Notes: a model not told the origin generated them from the sequence alone. 64,000 bases of DNA from Sphingomonas kyeonggiensis (GCF_014196745.1 NZ_JACIEH010000002.1:1302383-1366382), one strand, 5' to 3'; shown: positions 8,978 to 17,794, counted from the first letter of the stretch. A program made the numbers and translations.

Positions 8978-9672
8978 GCGGGACACCTCGCACCGGACTC
9001 GAGCCAAGCCTTGATAAGCGCACCGAACTCCGCTTGCGTGCCCGGTGCGGGACTGCGCTTGCCGCCAGGATGCCATGCCCAGCCGACGAGTTCGTCTTCC
9101 GTCATATGATGAAGGAGCGCGGCGCGATCCATGTGCGAGCGCGCTGGATCGAGCATCTGGCGGCAGATTTCGCCCAGCGACTTGCCCTGCCAAGCCATTT
9201 CGATCGGCGCGAGCTTCCATTTGGGATTGCCCGGGACGCCGGATGCATCGAAGTTCGCGGCGTGGTGGCAGGTCGAGCAGCGTAGCGTGGGTTCGCCCGC
9301 ATCATCGGGGCCGCGCGACACCCAAGGAACATGTGGCCGCATCGCGTCCGTCTGTGTCGGACGATCATCGCGCGGGTGGCAATTCATGCAACGCGGATGC
9401 TGGATCACGCGTCCGGCTTCCGTGAACAGCGCGAGCGACCGCGTTTCGGGATCACCGATCGAGGCGAATGACGCAACAGGTCGCAGCTGCGCCACGTCGC
9501 TCCTCGGTGGTGTCGCAGCGATGGACTCGGGTTGCGGCAGGGCGCGGGGCCACAAGGCAATCGCGGCGATGAGGACAACGGCGGCGACGATGATCGCCAG
9601 AAGCGGCACGCAGCCGATCCGAAGCCGGCGTCGCCGTGGCCTTGCCGAGCGGAATCCATGTCGCCAACTCAC
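8974..9672 (-). CDS. Membrane-anchored di-haem cytochrome c subunit
   Basis: The 232-residue product has a basic N-terminus and one membrane segment (about residues 23-42), then a periplasmic domain with two haem c sites, CMNCH (95-99) and CSTCH (132-136). It sits between iorA and iorB, with 4-bp overlaps at both ends (start over the iorA stop, stop over the iorB start). It is therefore the electron acceptor of the same complex, carrying electrons from the [2Fe-2S] subunit to the respiratory chain. Confidence 0.88.
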   Translation of the reverse strand: MSWRHGFRSARPRRRRLRIGCVPLLAIIVAAVVLIAAIALWPRALPQPESIAATPPRSDVAQLRPVASFASIGDPETRSLALFTEAGRVIQHPRCMNCHPRDDRPTQTDAMRPHVPWVSRGPDDAGEPTLRCSTCHHAANFDASGVPGNPKWKLAPIEMAWQGKSLGEICRQMLDPARSHMDRAALLHHMTEDELVGWAWHPGGKRSPAPGTQAEFGALIKAWLESGARCPA

Positions 9673-10145
9673 GCTGTCTTTGCCTGGGAGGTAGACGATT
9701 GCGCCGCGTCATGGATCGCCGCCCGAATGCGGTTGTACGTTGCGCAGCGGCAGATGTTGCCACTCATTGCGCGATCGATGTCGTCGTCGGTTGGGGCGCC
9801 GTTGCTGCGGAGAAGCGCAACTGCGCTCATGATCTGGCCCGACTGGCAAAATCCACATTGCGGCACGTCGCGCTTTACCCAGGCGGCGCGCACCGCAGCC
9901 GCTTCAGGCCCTTCGACCGCTTCGATCGTGACGATCTGCGACCCAGCGGCAGTTTCCAGGGACAGTGAGCAGGAGCGCATGGGCTGGCCATCGACATGGA
10001 TGGTGCACGCGCCGCATTGGGCAATGCCGCATCCATATTTGGTGCCGGTGAGGCGCAGTGTGTCGCGAAGTACCCACAGGAGCGGCGTTTGCCCGTCCTC
10101 GTCGATTCGATGTGTGCGGCCATTGACCGCGAGTTGGTAAGGCAT
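9669..10145 (-). CDS. iorA: (2Fe-2S)-binding subunit, isoquinoline 1-oxidoreductase alpha type
   Basis: This 158-residue protein has both clusters of the xanthine-oxidase small subunit. The plant-ferredoxin-type site has Cys39, Cys44, Cys47 and Cys59 (GCGIAQCGACT), and the helical-domain site has Cys97, Cys100, Cys132 and Cys134 (CGFC and ICRC). All eight ligands are present. It is the first gene of the iorA-cytochrome-iorB operon. It lacks its own signal peptide, so it is presumably co-exported with the Tat-bearing large subunit. A stem-loop covers its start codon. Confidence 0.93.
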   Translation of the reverse strand: MPYQLAVNGRTHRIDEDGQTPLLWVLRDTLRLTGTKYGCGIAQCGACTIHVDGQPMRSCSLSLETAAGSQIVTIEAVEGPEAAAVRAAWVKRDVPQCGFCQSGQIMSAVALLRSNGAPTDDDIDRAMSGNICRCATYNRIRAAIHDAAQSSTSQAKTA

Positions 10146-10197
10146 GCCAGAGGCTCTATCCGGAGATGAACATCGCCTCAGGATAGGCCCGGCATGC
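10142..10197 (-). promoter_or_regulatory. Stem-loop over the iorA start codon
   Basis: In the iorA mRNA direction, GCATGCC...GGC.CTATCC (around 10197-10180) can pair with GGATAG.GCC...GGCATGC (10161-10142). This gives 7, 3 and 6 base-pair blocks with small bulges and a loop of about 19 bases. The second arm contains the iorA ATG. It could mask the ribosome site, act as a protein-binding palindrome, or help terminate the upstream MipA transcript. Confidence 0.45.
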
Positions 10198-10380
10198 TCA
10201 CCTTCGAACGCCTGATCCTTCGAAAAACTTGCCTAAAGCGCCACGAAATCTCCGCCGCCACTTCCAACCCCTCGACGCGGATCGCTCCTCGCGGTCGATC
10301 GTCGCCCCTTTCCCGGAGCCACTGGCCGACCGCGCTCGCGCCAGCGCCCGATCAGGCACTCGCGATGGATAGGCTGTGGC

Positions 10381-11178
10381 TTAAAAACGGTACGACAGCA
10401 GGAGGCCGGCCGCGGGTTGCCAACGGCGGCCCTCTTCGGTGATCGGGCTGTCGGCGAGGTTGCCGACAAGATAGGTGGCGCCCGCTCGCGCGGTGATACC
10501 GAGCTTGGGAGAGAACCAGTAGCCGGCAGTCACCCCGGCGCCGACGTCTCTGATGCCGCCATCCGGGCGGTAAGCGGCAAGTCCGCTCGCGGCGGCTCCG
10601 GCTCGGTCGACCCCGAAATAGGTGCGGGTGTAATCCGCATTTGCGAGGGTGGTTTGCGCATCGATCGAGAGGAAGAAGTCCCGGCGGCTGACGGCGGCAT
10701 AGCTGGCGCTCGCAGTGGCGAGCAGGCCGTTATGCGTGCGGGAGACGTCGTGGAGCACCGATAGCTCCATCTGAAGCACGCCCTGTCCATATTGATCGCC
10801 GCCAAAGCGATAGCCGACAAACGCACCGGCTTCGATCGCCGTGTCGATCTCGGGGAGCAGGCCGATACGACCGCCCGCGTCGTTGCGAGGCAGCCGGGCA
10901 GCGATAACCGGCCCGAATGCGATGCGGGAGTCTGAAATGACGTCGGCCCGCAAGCCGGGGCCCCGAACCTGAACATTGACGCCGCCCCAGCGAACGTCAG
11001 CCATGACGAAGGGGAGGATACGCATATCGCGTGAGCCGTCGAACTCGGGAACGGCCCCGGGGCCAATAGCGACCACGCCGTGCGGGCCGCCGTCCGATGG
11101 AGCGGACTGAGCCTGCGCTACGCCGGTGGGGATTGCGGCAACGCCACAGGAGAGGAAAATCGGAATGAGCTTCTTCAT
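10381..11178 (-). CDS. MipA/OmpV family outer-membrane protein
   Basis: The mature gene encodes 265 residues starting MKKLIPIFLSCGVAA with a Sec signal ending AQA. A beta-strand-rich region follows, beginning VVAIGPGAVPEFDGS and ending in LLLSYRF with a terminal Phe, as in outer-membrane barrels. The open frame upstream of 11178 has no protein character, so the ATG there is used. MipA/OmpV proteins are outer-membrane scaffolds or channels. It lies upstream of the iorA operon on the same strand and is divergent from the second AraC regulator, which may control both. Confidence 0.87.
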   Translation of the reverse strand: MKKLIPIFLSCGVAAIPTGVAQAQSAPSDGGPHGVVAIGPGAVPEFDGSRDMRILPFVMADVRWGGVNVQVRGPGLRADVISDSRIAFGPVIAARLPRNDAGGRIGLLPEIDTAIEAGAFVGYRFGGDQYGQGVLQMELSVLHDVSRTHNGLLATASASYAAVSRRDFFLSIDAQTTLANADYTRTYFGVDRAGAAASGLAAYRPDGGIRDVGAGVTAGYWFSPKLGITARAGATYLVGNLADSPITEEGRRWQPAAGLLLSYRF

Positions 11179-11424
11179 CGACAGACCTTTTCGTTTGGAG
11201 GGACGCAGGGCCACCGAAGGCGCCCGATTTGCGGGCTCTCCTTCGGTGGCCGTCGAGGCCGCCATGGGCGAGGGATAGGGGACGACCTCGAGTCGGAATC
11301 GCGAACCGAGGGCAGGTCCGCGGCTCCCAACTTGATTGTTGCTATGGCCCGCCAGCGCGCGGCGGCTAAAGCCTTCGTCGCTCACTGCTGCGCTCATGCG
11401 CGAATTTGCGAATACTCCAAGCAA

Positions 11425-11633
11425 GTTTCATCTTGGAGTGCTGAGCTTTATGATGGGAAATGTTGAAAAATTATCATAGTGGTAAGTAAACTACTTTGAA
11501 CTTCAGAATTTTTGACGATTATGATTGGAGAATTTCAGCATTTATATTTAAATTATATTGAAGACTTGATGAATTGTGACATTATGTTTCTATCTGGCTT
11601 CGGTTGGCACCAGGAAGCTAGAAGGAATGACCA
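11425..11633. promoter_or_regulatory. AT-rich divergent control region between mipA-like and araC-like genes
   Basis: The whole 455-base gap (11179-11633) has no convincing gene. Its right half, especially about 11440-11600, is strikingly AT-rich against high-GC neighbours (for example TTTATATTTAAATTATATTG). This fits a divergent promoter region or a nucleoid-protein binding site. No single operator could be assigned. Confidence 0.45.
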
Positions 11634-12632
11634 ATGGTCGAAATGCCGGAATTTGGAAAAATCTTGCCTTTTCCTACGCGCGATGCGATCCGTGGCTCCG
11701 CTGAGCGCGGAACGCAGGATGGTCGCGCGGAAAGGATCGGCATGGCTTCGACCCTGTTGGGGGCGGTTAACGCCTATGCCGATGCGAATGGCGGCGGGGA
11801 GGGGTATTTCCCGATCCCGAACGCTGGATTGCATATCATTCGCGCCTTCCATGAGATGGACAATCATTATGTCTATCAGCCCTCCCTGTGCATCACCCTG
11901 CAGGGTGGGAAGGAAATCCTGATCGGAGATGAAACCCTCAGCTACGGCCCGATGCAGTGTCTCGTTGTCGGCCTGGACCTTCCGGCTTGCGGCCGGATCG
12001 TGACGGCGAGCCCCAACGAACCGTTTATCGGCATCACCGTCGAGTTCGACATCGCCATCATGCGCGAAGTTCTGGACAAGCTCGACGCGCCGGTGGTTGC
12101 GTCGACAGATCCTGTGCGCAGCATGTTCGTGGCTGATGTCGATGGTGCATTGGCGGATTGTGTTCTGAGGATGGTCAGGCTGACGGAAACCCCGCAGGCC
12201 ATCCCGATCCTCTATCCGGCCCTGATGCGCGAATTCTATTACTGGCTGCTAAGCGGGCCCAATGCTTCGGACCTGTGGCGGCAGGCTGTACCGGACACGC
12301 ATCTTGAGCGCATCGGCAGGGCGATCCACCTGCTTCGCCAGAATTTTTCCCAGACCCTGCGAATCGAACGTCTGGCTGAAGCGGCGAACATGAGCCCGTC
12401 GTCCTTCCATCAGCATTTCAAGGCGCTGACTGCCATGTCGCCACTTCAGTTCCAGAAACAGCTGCGACTGCTTGAAGCGAAGAGGCTGCTGACGGCGGAA
12501 GCCATCAATGTCGCCGAGGCCGCATACCAGGTCGGGTACGAGAGCCCCTCCCAGTTCAGCCGGGAATATTCGCGTACCTTCGGGATAGCCCCGAAGCGTG
12601 ATGCCATGAACTCGAAGGCTGCCTTGGCATAG
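11634..12632 (+). CDS. AraC family transcriptional regulator (AraC_N type), copy 2
   Basis: The 332-residue protein has an AraC_N domain (VYQPSLCITLQGGKEI) and a double helix-turn-helix (IERLAEAANMSPSSFHQHFK; VAEAAYQVGYESPSQFSREY). The start has AAGGA a few bases upstream. The protein aligns along its whole length with the product of 5587-6624, so the two are paralogues. It is divergent from the MipA-like gene and the iorA operon beyond it, so these are its probable targets. Confidence 0.92.
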   Translation: MVEMPEFGKILPFPTRDAIRGSAERGTQDGRAERIGMASTLLGAVNAYADANGGGEGYFPIPNAGLHIIRAFHEMDNHYVYQPSLCITLQGGKEILIGDETLSYGPMQCLVVGLDLPACGRIVTASPNEPFIGITVEFDIAIMREVLDKLDAPVVASTDPVRSMFVADVDGALADCVLRMVRLTETPQAIPILYPALMREFYYWLLSGPNASDLWRQAVPDTHLERIGRAIHLLRQNFSQTLRIERLAEAANMSPSSFHQHFKALTAMSPLQFQKQLRLLEAKRLLTAEAINVAEAAYQVGYESPSQFSREYSRTFGIAPKRDAMNSKAALA

Positions 12633-12829
12633 CAGCCTGCACGTTAGACAAGCTGTAACGCTGCTGGGTCGTCGCCTGCGTGCGGGAGTCTTTTTTGGAG
12701 ATTCGGGCAAGTCTTTTAACGCTTCGGGCATGGAACCCGACGGCTTTCGTCGGCACTGTCTGACAAGATTGGCGCGGCTCTCAACACCGAGGATCGCGCG
12801 GCTTGCAGTCCGATCCGAGGAGAGGCGCC

Positions 12830-13219
12830 ATGCTTTTGCAACTAGAGCGGGTGGAATTACCACAGCCGAGGTCAATCGAGACATCTCTGCCAGCTATGGC
12901 AAGCCCGAACTTTTCCCGTCTTGAGCGTCAGGCGCTCGTTATCGGGATCATGGATGGGCGTAAGATGCGCAGTCGATCACGGCTGCAACGGCTTTTCGTC
13001 TTTTTCGACAATTTTAAGTCCATCCCCCTCGCTAATCCGCATCTCGAGGCGCTGCGCGCCTTTGCAGAACTGTCTCGAGCGTCGCTTCCCTGCCTTGTTC
13101 CCGCCGCCACGCTGGAGGAACTCGGCTTTTCCAGAGCACAAATCGAGGCCGCGCGAGAATCCGTCGCGGCGGATGCGGCATTGGAAAGGCGGATTAAGCC
13201 TCGCGCATTGGAGGAATAG
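12830..13219 (+). CDS. Hypothetical protein, 129 residues
   Basis: The frame has an ATG at 12830 with a strong GAGGAGAG ribosome site; an upstream TTG at 12803 is less likely. The protein is soluble, Leu/Arg-rich and predicted helical (RLERQALVIGIMDGRKM, then FAELSRASLPCLVPAATLEELGFS). No family was recognised. It lies about 90 bp before the SDR at 13308 and could be cotranscribed. The good ribosome site and codon pattern favour a real gene. Confidence 0.55.
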   Translation: MLLQLERVELPQPRSIETSLPAMASPNFSRLERQALVIGIMDGRKMRSRSRLQRLFVFFDNFKSIPLANPHLEALRAFAELSRASLPCLVPAATLEELGFSRAQIEAARESVAADAALERRIKPRALEE

Positions 13220-13307
13220 GCATGCCTCTTGGAGGTTTCGGCATGGGCTTTACGCCGGTGATGACTAGCTTCCGTCTGAACCAATATGATTTACGAAAGG
13301 CATCCTC

Positions 13308-14255
13308 ATGACCGGCTGGACCGCGTCCGACATTCCACCGCAGCAGGGCCGAACGGCCGTTGTCACAGGCACCGGCGGCTTGGGTTTTGAAGATGCGTTG
13401 GCGCTCGCGCGCAGCGGTGGGGATGTCATCCTTGCCGGTCGAAATCCCTTGAAGGGGCCCGATGCTGTGGCAAGGATTCGCCAACTGGTGCCGCAGGCGA
13501 TCATCAGCTTCGAGCAACTGGATCTCGCCAGCCTGAAATCGATCGACGATTTTGCCGAGCGCCTCAGCAGCAAGCGGCCAAGCGTCGACATGCTCATCAA
13601 CAATGCGGGCGTTATGGTGCCACCAAGGCGCCAAGAGACCGAGGATGGCTTCGAACTGCAGTTCGGTACCAATTTCCTTGGGCATTTTGCACTGACGGCC
13701 CGCCTGCTGCCGCTCCTGCGCAACGCAAGCAAGGCGCGGGTCGTAACGCTATCGAGTATCGCGGCCCGCGCCGGCTCGATCAATTTCGCGGATCTTAATG
13801 CCGAACAGGGTTACAAGCCCATGCCGGTCTACAGCCAGTCGAAGCTTGCCTGTCTGATGTTCGCTCTGGAACTGGACCGGCTTAGCAAGAAGAACGGCTG
13901 GGGCGTGAGCAGCATCGCTGCGCATCCCGGCATATCACGCACCGATTTGCTGCTGAACGCGCCAGGCAAATTCAGCCTGGAGCGGACCATGCGGACGTTC
14001 CTGCCATTCCTGTTTCAGCCCGCCGCTCAAGGCGCGCTTCCCGCCCTCTTTGCAGCGACCGCGCCCGAAGCGAAAGGCGGGACCTATTATGGCCCCGACA
14101 AGATGAGTGAGGTTCGTGGTCATCCAGCGCCTGCCAAGGTGCCCGACGCCGCACTGGATGAGGCTGTGGCGGGCCGTCTTTGGCGGTCTTCCGAGGAGCT
14201 CACTGGCATTTCCTTCCCGGGGGCGATGATCGAGCGGGCCACGGTACCGGTCTGA
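13308..14255 (+). CDS. SDR family oxidoreductase (retinol dehydrogenase-like)
   Basis: The 315-residue protein has a TGTGGLG cofactor motif, NNAGVM, SSIAAR and the active-site YSQSK pattern. An extended C-terminal part matches the protochlorophyllide reductase/RDH-like SDR branch (DGFELQFGTNFLGHFALT). AAAGG precedes the ATG. It is followed closely by the methyltransferase at 14324 and a small membrane protein, suggesting an operon. The substrate is probably a lipid-like or hydrophobic carbonyl, by family analogy only. Confidence 0.9.
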   Translation: MTGWTASDIPPQQGRTAVVTGTGGLGFEDALALARSGGDVILAGRNPLKGPDAVARIRQLVPQAIISFEQLDLASLKSIDDFAERLSSKRPSVDMLINNAGVMVPPRRQETEDGFELQFGTNFLGHFALTARLLPLLRNASKARVVTLSSIAARAGSINFADLNAEQGYKPMPVYSQSKLACLMFALELDRLSKKNGWGVSSIAAHPGISRTDLLLNAPGKFSLERTMRTFLPFLFQPAAQGALPALFAATAPEAKGGTYYGPDKMSEVRGHPAPAKVPDAALDEAVAGRLWRSSEELTGISFPGAMIERATVPV

Positions 14256-14323
14256 AGCACATGTCGTCGGCTCCAGCCTCGCCGCCTGCACCCGACCCAA
14301 GTTTTTTAGAAAGGGACCGGACG

Positions 14324-15055
14324 ATGGCCTCTCAGGAACCCGACACGCTTTCCTGGCGGACTCGCCTTTGCCTGCATCCGAAGAGTAGCGCTCGCTTCAC
14401 ACTTGATGGCGGTGGACCGACGATCTCGAGGGGGACCTCCGGAGGGCGGAGCCTTGACCCTGCGCCTTCTTGGGCCGGAGGGTGGCAGGACAATCTTCGC
14501 TTCGCGTGGGAATGGCTGAGGGATCCGGTGGGTACGGCCGCGGTGGCGCCATCGGGCAGGGCGCTGGCATCGTTGATTACGCGAGAGATCGATCAGACAA
14601 GCGGAAAAGTCCTGGAGCTCGGCCCTGGTACAGGGATCTTTACGGAACGCCTTGTCAGCAGGGGGGTGGATCAAAGCGACCTCACCCTTGTCGAGCAGAA
14701 CCCCGGTTTCGTGCGCTTGCTGAAGCAGCGCTTTCCCCGCGCCACTATCCTCGAGATCGACGCAGCTGCGCTCGGGCTTATCCGCCAGCCGCGGGGCGAT
14801 CTTTTCGGTGCCGCCGTCTGTGGATTGGGTCTGCGCAATATGCCGGTCGGCCATATCGAGGGTATCATGCGTTCGGCATTTTCGCGCATGTTGCCCGACG
14901 CGGCGCTCTATCTCTTCACCTATGGCCGCCGATGTTCCGTGCCGGCCGAGGTCTTGGAGAGGCTTGGTCTCGCCGCCGAGCACTTCGGGATCGCTCTGCT
15001 CAACCTGCCTCCGGCATCTGTGTACCGCATCGTGCGCGTGCGAAATATTCAATGA
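14324..15055 (+). CDS. SAM-dependent methyltransferase, phospholipid methyltransferase (PmtA)-like
   Basis: The protein has 243 residues when started at the ATG at 14324, which has AAAGGGA upstream (an in-frame ATG lies at 14261). It contains VGTAAVAPSGRALASLI followed by motif I, VLELGPGTGIFT, and LTLVEQNPGFVRLL. This is the arrangement of bacterial phosphatidylethanolamine N-methyltransferases and the related KsgA-like class. It would act at the inner leaflet on phospholipid head groups. It lies between the RDH-like SDR and a small membrane protein that overlaps its stop codon. Confidence 0.78.
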   Translation: MASQEPDTLSWRTRLCLHPKSSARFTLDGGGPTISRGTSGGRSLDPAPSWAGGWQDNLRFAWEWLRDPVGTAAVAPSGRALASLITREIDQTSGKVLELGPGTGIFTERLVSRGVDQSDLTLVEQNPGFVRLLKQRFPRATILEIDAAALGLIRQPRGDLFGAAVCGLGLRNMPVGHIEGIMRSAFSRMLPDAALYLFTYGRRCSVPAEVLERLGLAAEHFGIALLNLPPASVYRIVRVRNIQ

Positions 15056-15366
15056 TGCGCAGCTCGAACCGTGCGGGCACGGACGCAATGGGGCCACGAG
15101 CCGATCAATCGTGGAGCGTGCATTCCACGATGAGTTGGGTCGCGAATCTTGTGATCGTCGCGGTCTTGCCGACGAGGCTGGGTCTGCTCGGCGCTCCGCT
15201 CTGGTTCTTTATGGCCTATGCGGTCGTCGCCGGGTGCGTACTCGCACTCATAGATAGCGTCGGCTTTGCTCGGGACATTTGCATCCGTCCTGATGTGCTG
15301 GTGAGGATCATGATCGTAGTCGTTGGCGGTCTCGTTCCGTTCACGATCGGACACGCAATCTGGTGA
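15052..15366 (+). CDS. Small integral membrane protein, unknown function
   Basis: The 104-residue product has three likely hydrophobic segments (WVANLVIVAVLPTRL; WFFMAYAVVAGCVLAL; VRIMIVVVGGLVPFTIG). The start ATG overlaps the methyltransferase stop (ATGA), and a second ATG follows at once. The coupling indicates that it is translated together with the methyltransferase. No known family was recognised. Confidence 0.65.
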   Translation: MMRSSNRAGTDAMGPRADQSWSVHSTMSWVANLVIVAVLPTRLGLLGAPLWFFMAYAVVAGCVLALIDSVGFARDICIRPDVLVRIMIVVVGGLVPFTIGHAIW

Positions 15367-15492
15367 TCGCCAAGCGTGCCAAAAGAAGAGAGCCGAGGAA
15401 TTGTCCCGGCTGCGGCGGGATTTTGACGGATAGCGTGTCGCACGATGTGGCCTTGCGAGCGAGCGCCCCGCCATGAAAAGGGGGCAGAGCAT

Positions 15493-16281
15493 ATGAGACT
15501 TGATCGGGCACTCGTAACGGGGGCCTCGGGTGGGCTGGGCGCCGCCTTGGCGGATGATCTCGCGCGGCGGGGCTATCCTCTCGTTCTCACAGCTCGAAGT
15601 CGTCCCGCCCTGGAAGACGTCGCTCGCCGCATTCGTGACGAGCAGGGCGTTGAGGTCATCGTCCAGACCAGTGATCTTTCGAAGCTAGACGGCGTAAAGG
15701 AATTGATTGCCGCGCTGGACGCCCAGGACATCCGGCCGTCCATCCTCGTCAACAATGCCGGATTTGGGCTCAACGAGCGTTTCGAGGAGCATGGGCCGGA
15801 ACGGCTCGAGGCCATGCTGCACCTGAACATCCTAGCCCTTACCACACTGACCCACGTCTACGCGCAGCGGATGAAAACGCATGGGGGTGGGCACATTTTA
15901 TTGGTGGCGAGCCTCGCCGCACATATGCCTGCGCCTCTGATGGCGGCTTATGGCGCATCAAAGGCCTATGTCTTGTCGCTCGGCGAAGCCCTCCATGTCG
16001 AGTTCGCACCGCAGGTCCGGGTGACGGTTCTTTCGCCCGGCTATATGGAAACCGGCTTCGATGACACTTCGGGTTTTCGGCCCAACGCAGCGACCAAACG
16101 AACCGCGCTTGCCCCTGCATCTGTCGCGCGGATCGGACTCGACGCCCTGTTCGCCGGTAAAGCGTCGGTGGTCGCCGGTCGTGCCAACAAATTCGCGGCC
16201 TTGCTGGCGCGCATTCTTCCGCGGACATTCATGGCGCGGCAGCTCTACAAGTCGGCCGGCGAGCGGTTCCGGGAAGGTTGA
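15493..16281 (+). CDS. SDR family oxidoreductase (DltE/YqjQ-like)
   Basis: The product is 262 residues from the ATG at 15493, preceded by AAGGGGGCAG; the longer frame from 15445 is not supported. It has TGASGGLG, NNAGFG, the SLAAH Ser region and YGASK, followed by LSPGYMETGF as in the YqjQ/DltE-type SDR group. It is likely an NADP-dependent oxidoreductase of unknown substrate. It is convergent with the lipocalin-like gene at 16319. Confidence 0.9.
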   Translation: MRLDRALVTGASGGLGAALADDLARRGYPLVLTARSRPALEDVARRIRDEQGVEVIVQTSDLSKLDGVKELIAALDAQDIRPSILVNNAGFGLNERFEEHGPERLEAMLHLNILALTTLTHVYAQRMKTHGGGHILLVASLAAHMPAPLMAAYGASKAYVLSLGEALHVEFAPQVRVTVLSPGYMETGFDDTSGFRPNAATKRTALAPASVARIGLDALFAGKASVVAGRANKFAALLARILPRTFMARQLYKSAGERFREG

Positions 16282-16318
16282 GGCGCGCTTGCAGTTCCGC
16301 GGTCGCGCGCCTGTCACC

Positions 16319-16813
16319 TCATTTGACGCGCCGCCACTCGATCCGAATCTCGGTGCCCTCCGGCCGGCGAAATCTTTCGGTCATGCGGTCGCCAGCAACG
16401 ACCAACGTTAGATCCTGCCGGGTCCGGACGCTGCCCACCCAATTGGGAAATGTCGCTCCCTCGACACGGTTTCCGCTGAATTCGCCCTTCTCATCGACGG
16501 TGTAGGTGCCGAAGAACCCGATGTTGCGCGCCATGGCCGCGCGATTCTCATCATCCGTTCCTTGACCGCGAGCATCCGAGGCAAAGCGCGGGACGTTGGC
16601 GTCAGAAAGAACTTCCACGAAGTGCATGTCGGGCGTGAAGACAAGCAGACCGTTGGGTTCCTCACCATAGGCGGCGATATTCTTTCCGCCGGGATCGATC
16701 GTCGCCGACGTCATTCGCCAGGTGCCTACGACCTGGTTTCCTGCTGCGGTCTGCGCGACGGCCGGAGACGCGATGCTGAAGGTGAGAGCCCATATTGCTC
16801 GGCAAATAGACAT
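16319..16813 (-). CDS. Lipocalin-like domain protein, exported
   Basis: The 164-residue protein starts MSICRAIWALTFSIASPAVA with a signal ending AQT. A lipocalin-like domain follows (VVGTWRMTSA, YGEEPNGLLVFTPDMHF, GTYTVDEKGEF), ending RIEWRRVK. Such proteins are small beta-barrels, often beside SDR or oxidoreductase genes, and their ligand is usually unknown. The ATG at 16813 has AGGGA upstream. It follows the minus-strand SDR at 16866 by about 50 bp and is probably in its operon. Confidence 0.82.
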   Translation of the reverse strand: MSICRAIWALTFSIASPAVAQTAAGNQVVGTWRMTSATIDPGGKNIAAYGEEPNGLLVFTPDMHFVEVLSDANVPRFASDARGQGTDDENRAAMARNIGFFGTYTVDEKGEFSGNRVEGATFPNWVGSVRTRQDLTLVVAGDRMTERFRRPEGTEIRIEWRRVK

Positions 16814-16865
16814 GTTGTTTCCCTGCTGGTTCACGAGGTCCGCATTTCTATGCGCCGGCTGCGGT

Positions 16866-17699
16866 TCACAGATCCTGCCGGTCGGCGGATTTCGCGACCG
16901 CCTGCTGCGCCTCCAGTGCGGCCAGACGCGCCGCAAGCGCCTGCGAGATAGAGGTATAGGCCGTGCTGCCCAGCGCCAACCGGAGTGGAGGCGCGTCGCT
17001 CTGGGCGGCCGAGATCATTGCGGCAACGGTTCGTGCCGCATCGCCCTTGATCTCGAAGCTTCCGTCGCTGATCGCGTGGCGGACGGCGTCGGCAGGCGTT
17101 TCCGCATAGGCCGCCAGGGACTCTGCGCGGTCGAGGTTGGTTCCGAAATTCGTGCCCGTGGGGCCCGGCTCGGCGATGATGAAGTCGATACCGAACGGCG
17201 CCACTTCCTGGGCGACGGATTCGACAAAACCCTCGATACCCCATTTGGTCGCGTGGTAGAGGCTGAAACCCGGATAGGCGATCTGCCCGCCCTCGGAAGA
17301 AACCTGGACGATGCGTCCGCCACCTTGGCTTCGCAGCAAGGGCAGTGCGGCGCGGATCAGATGGATCGATCCCGTCAGGTTGGCGGCGATTTGCCGGTCG
17401 ATCTGCGTGGTCGTGAGCTCTTCAGCCGCCCCGAACAGGCCGTAGCCGGCATTGCTGACGATGACGTCTATCCGCTTGTGTCGCTCAAAAGCGCTCTCGA
17501 TCGCAAATGCAATGCTGTCCGGTTCCAACAGGTCGAGTTGGACAACATCCAAGCGGGCGGGGTGATGCTGCCTGAGCTGCGCCAGGGCATCGGGGCGGCG
17601 CGCTGTGGCGATTACCATATGACCTTCGCCAAGCAGCTGTTGGGCCATCTCCAGGCCGAGGCCCGAAGTGGCGCCGGTAATGAACCATGTCTTCGGCAT
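16866..17699 (-). CDS. SDR family oxidoreductase
   Basis: This 277-residue classical SDR has ITGATSGLG, SNAGYG, the VSSEGG catalytic Ser region and YHATK, followed by EPGPTGTNF. It resembles the 17-beta-hydroxysteroid-dehydrogenase-like group. It is transcribed with the lipocalin-like gene and divergent from the LysR regulator at 17795, a standard arrangement for a LysR-controlled oxidoreductase. The substrate is unknown. Confidence 0.92.
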   Translation of the reverse strand: MPKTWFITGATSGLGLEMAQQLLGEGHMVIATARRPDALAQLRQHHPARLDVVQLDLLEPDSIAFAIESAFERHKRIDVIVSNAGYGLFGAAEELTTTQIDRQIAANLTGSIHLIRAALPLLRSQGGGRIVQVSSEGGQIAYPGFSLYHATKWGIEGFVESVAQEVAPFGIDFIIAEPGPTGTNFGTNLDRAESLAAYAETPADAVRHAISDGSFEIKGDAARTVAAMISAAQSDAPPLRLALGSTAYTSISQALAARLAALEAQQAVAKSADRQDL

Positions 17700-17756
17700 A
17701 TGAATCCTCCATCTGTTCGTTTTCCCGATGTAGAGGTAGATATTGGTGGTATAAGG

Positions 17757-17784
17757 TCTTCAAAATGAGATGACGTGGTGAAGA
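17757..17784. promoter_or_regulatory. Inverted repeat, candidate LysR operator
   Basis: TCTTCA (17757-17762) and TGAAGA (17779-17784) form an inverted repeat in the 95-base gap between the divergent SDR and LysR genes. The arms are short and spaced by 16 bases, so this is only a candidate regulator-binding site. Confidence 0.35.
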
Positions 17785-17794
17785 TTGATCACGA

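Noticed and set aside
8978..9220. Extended N-terminus for the IorB-type subunit
   Set aside because: This part overlaps the cytochrome c gene in another frame; the Tat signal and 4-bp overlap place the start at 8977.
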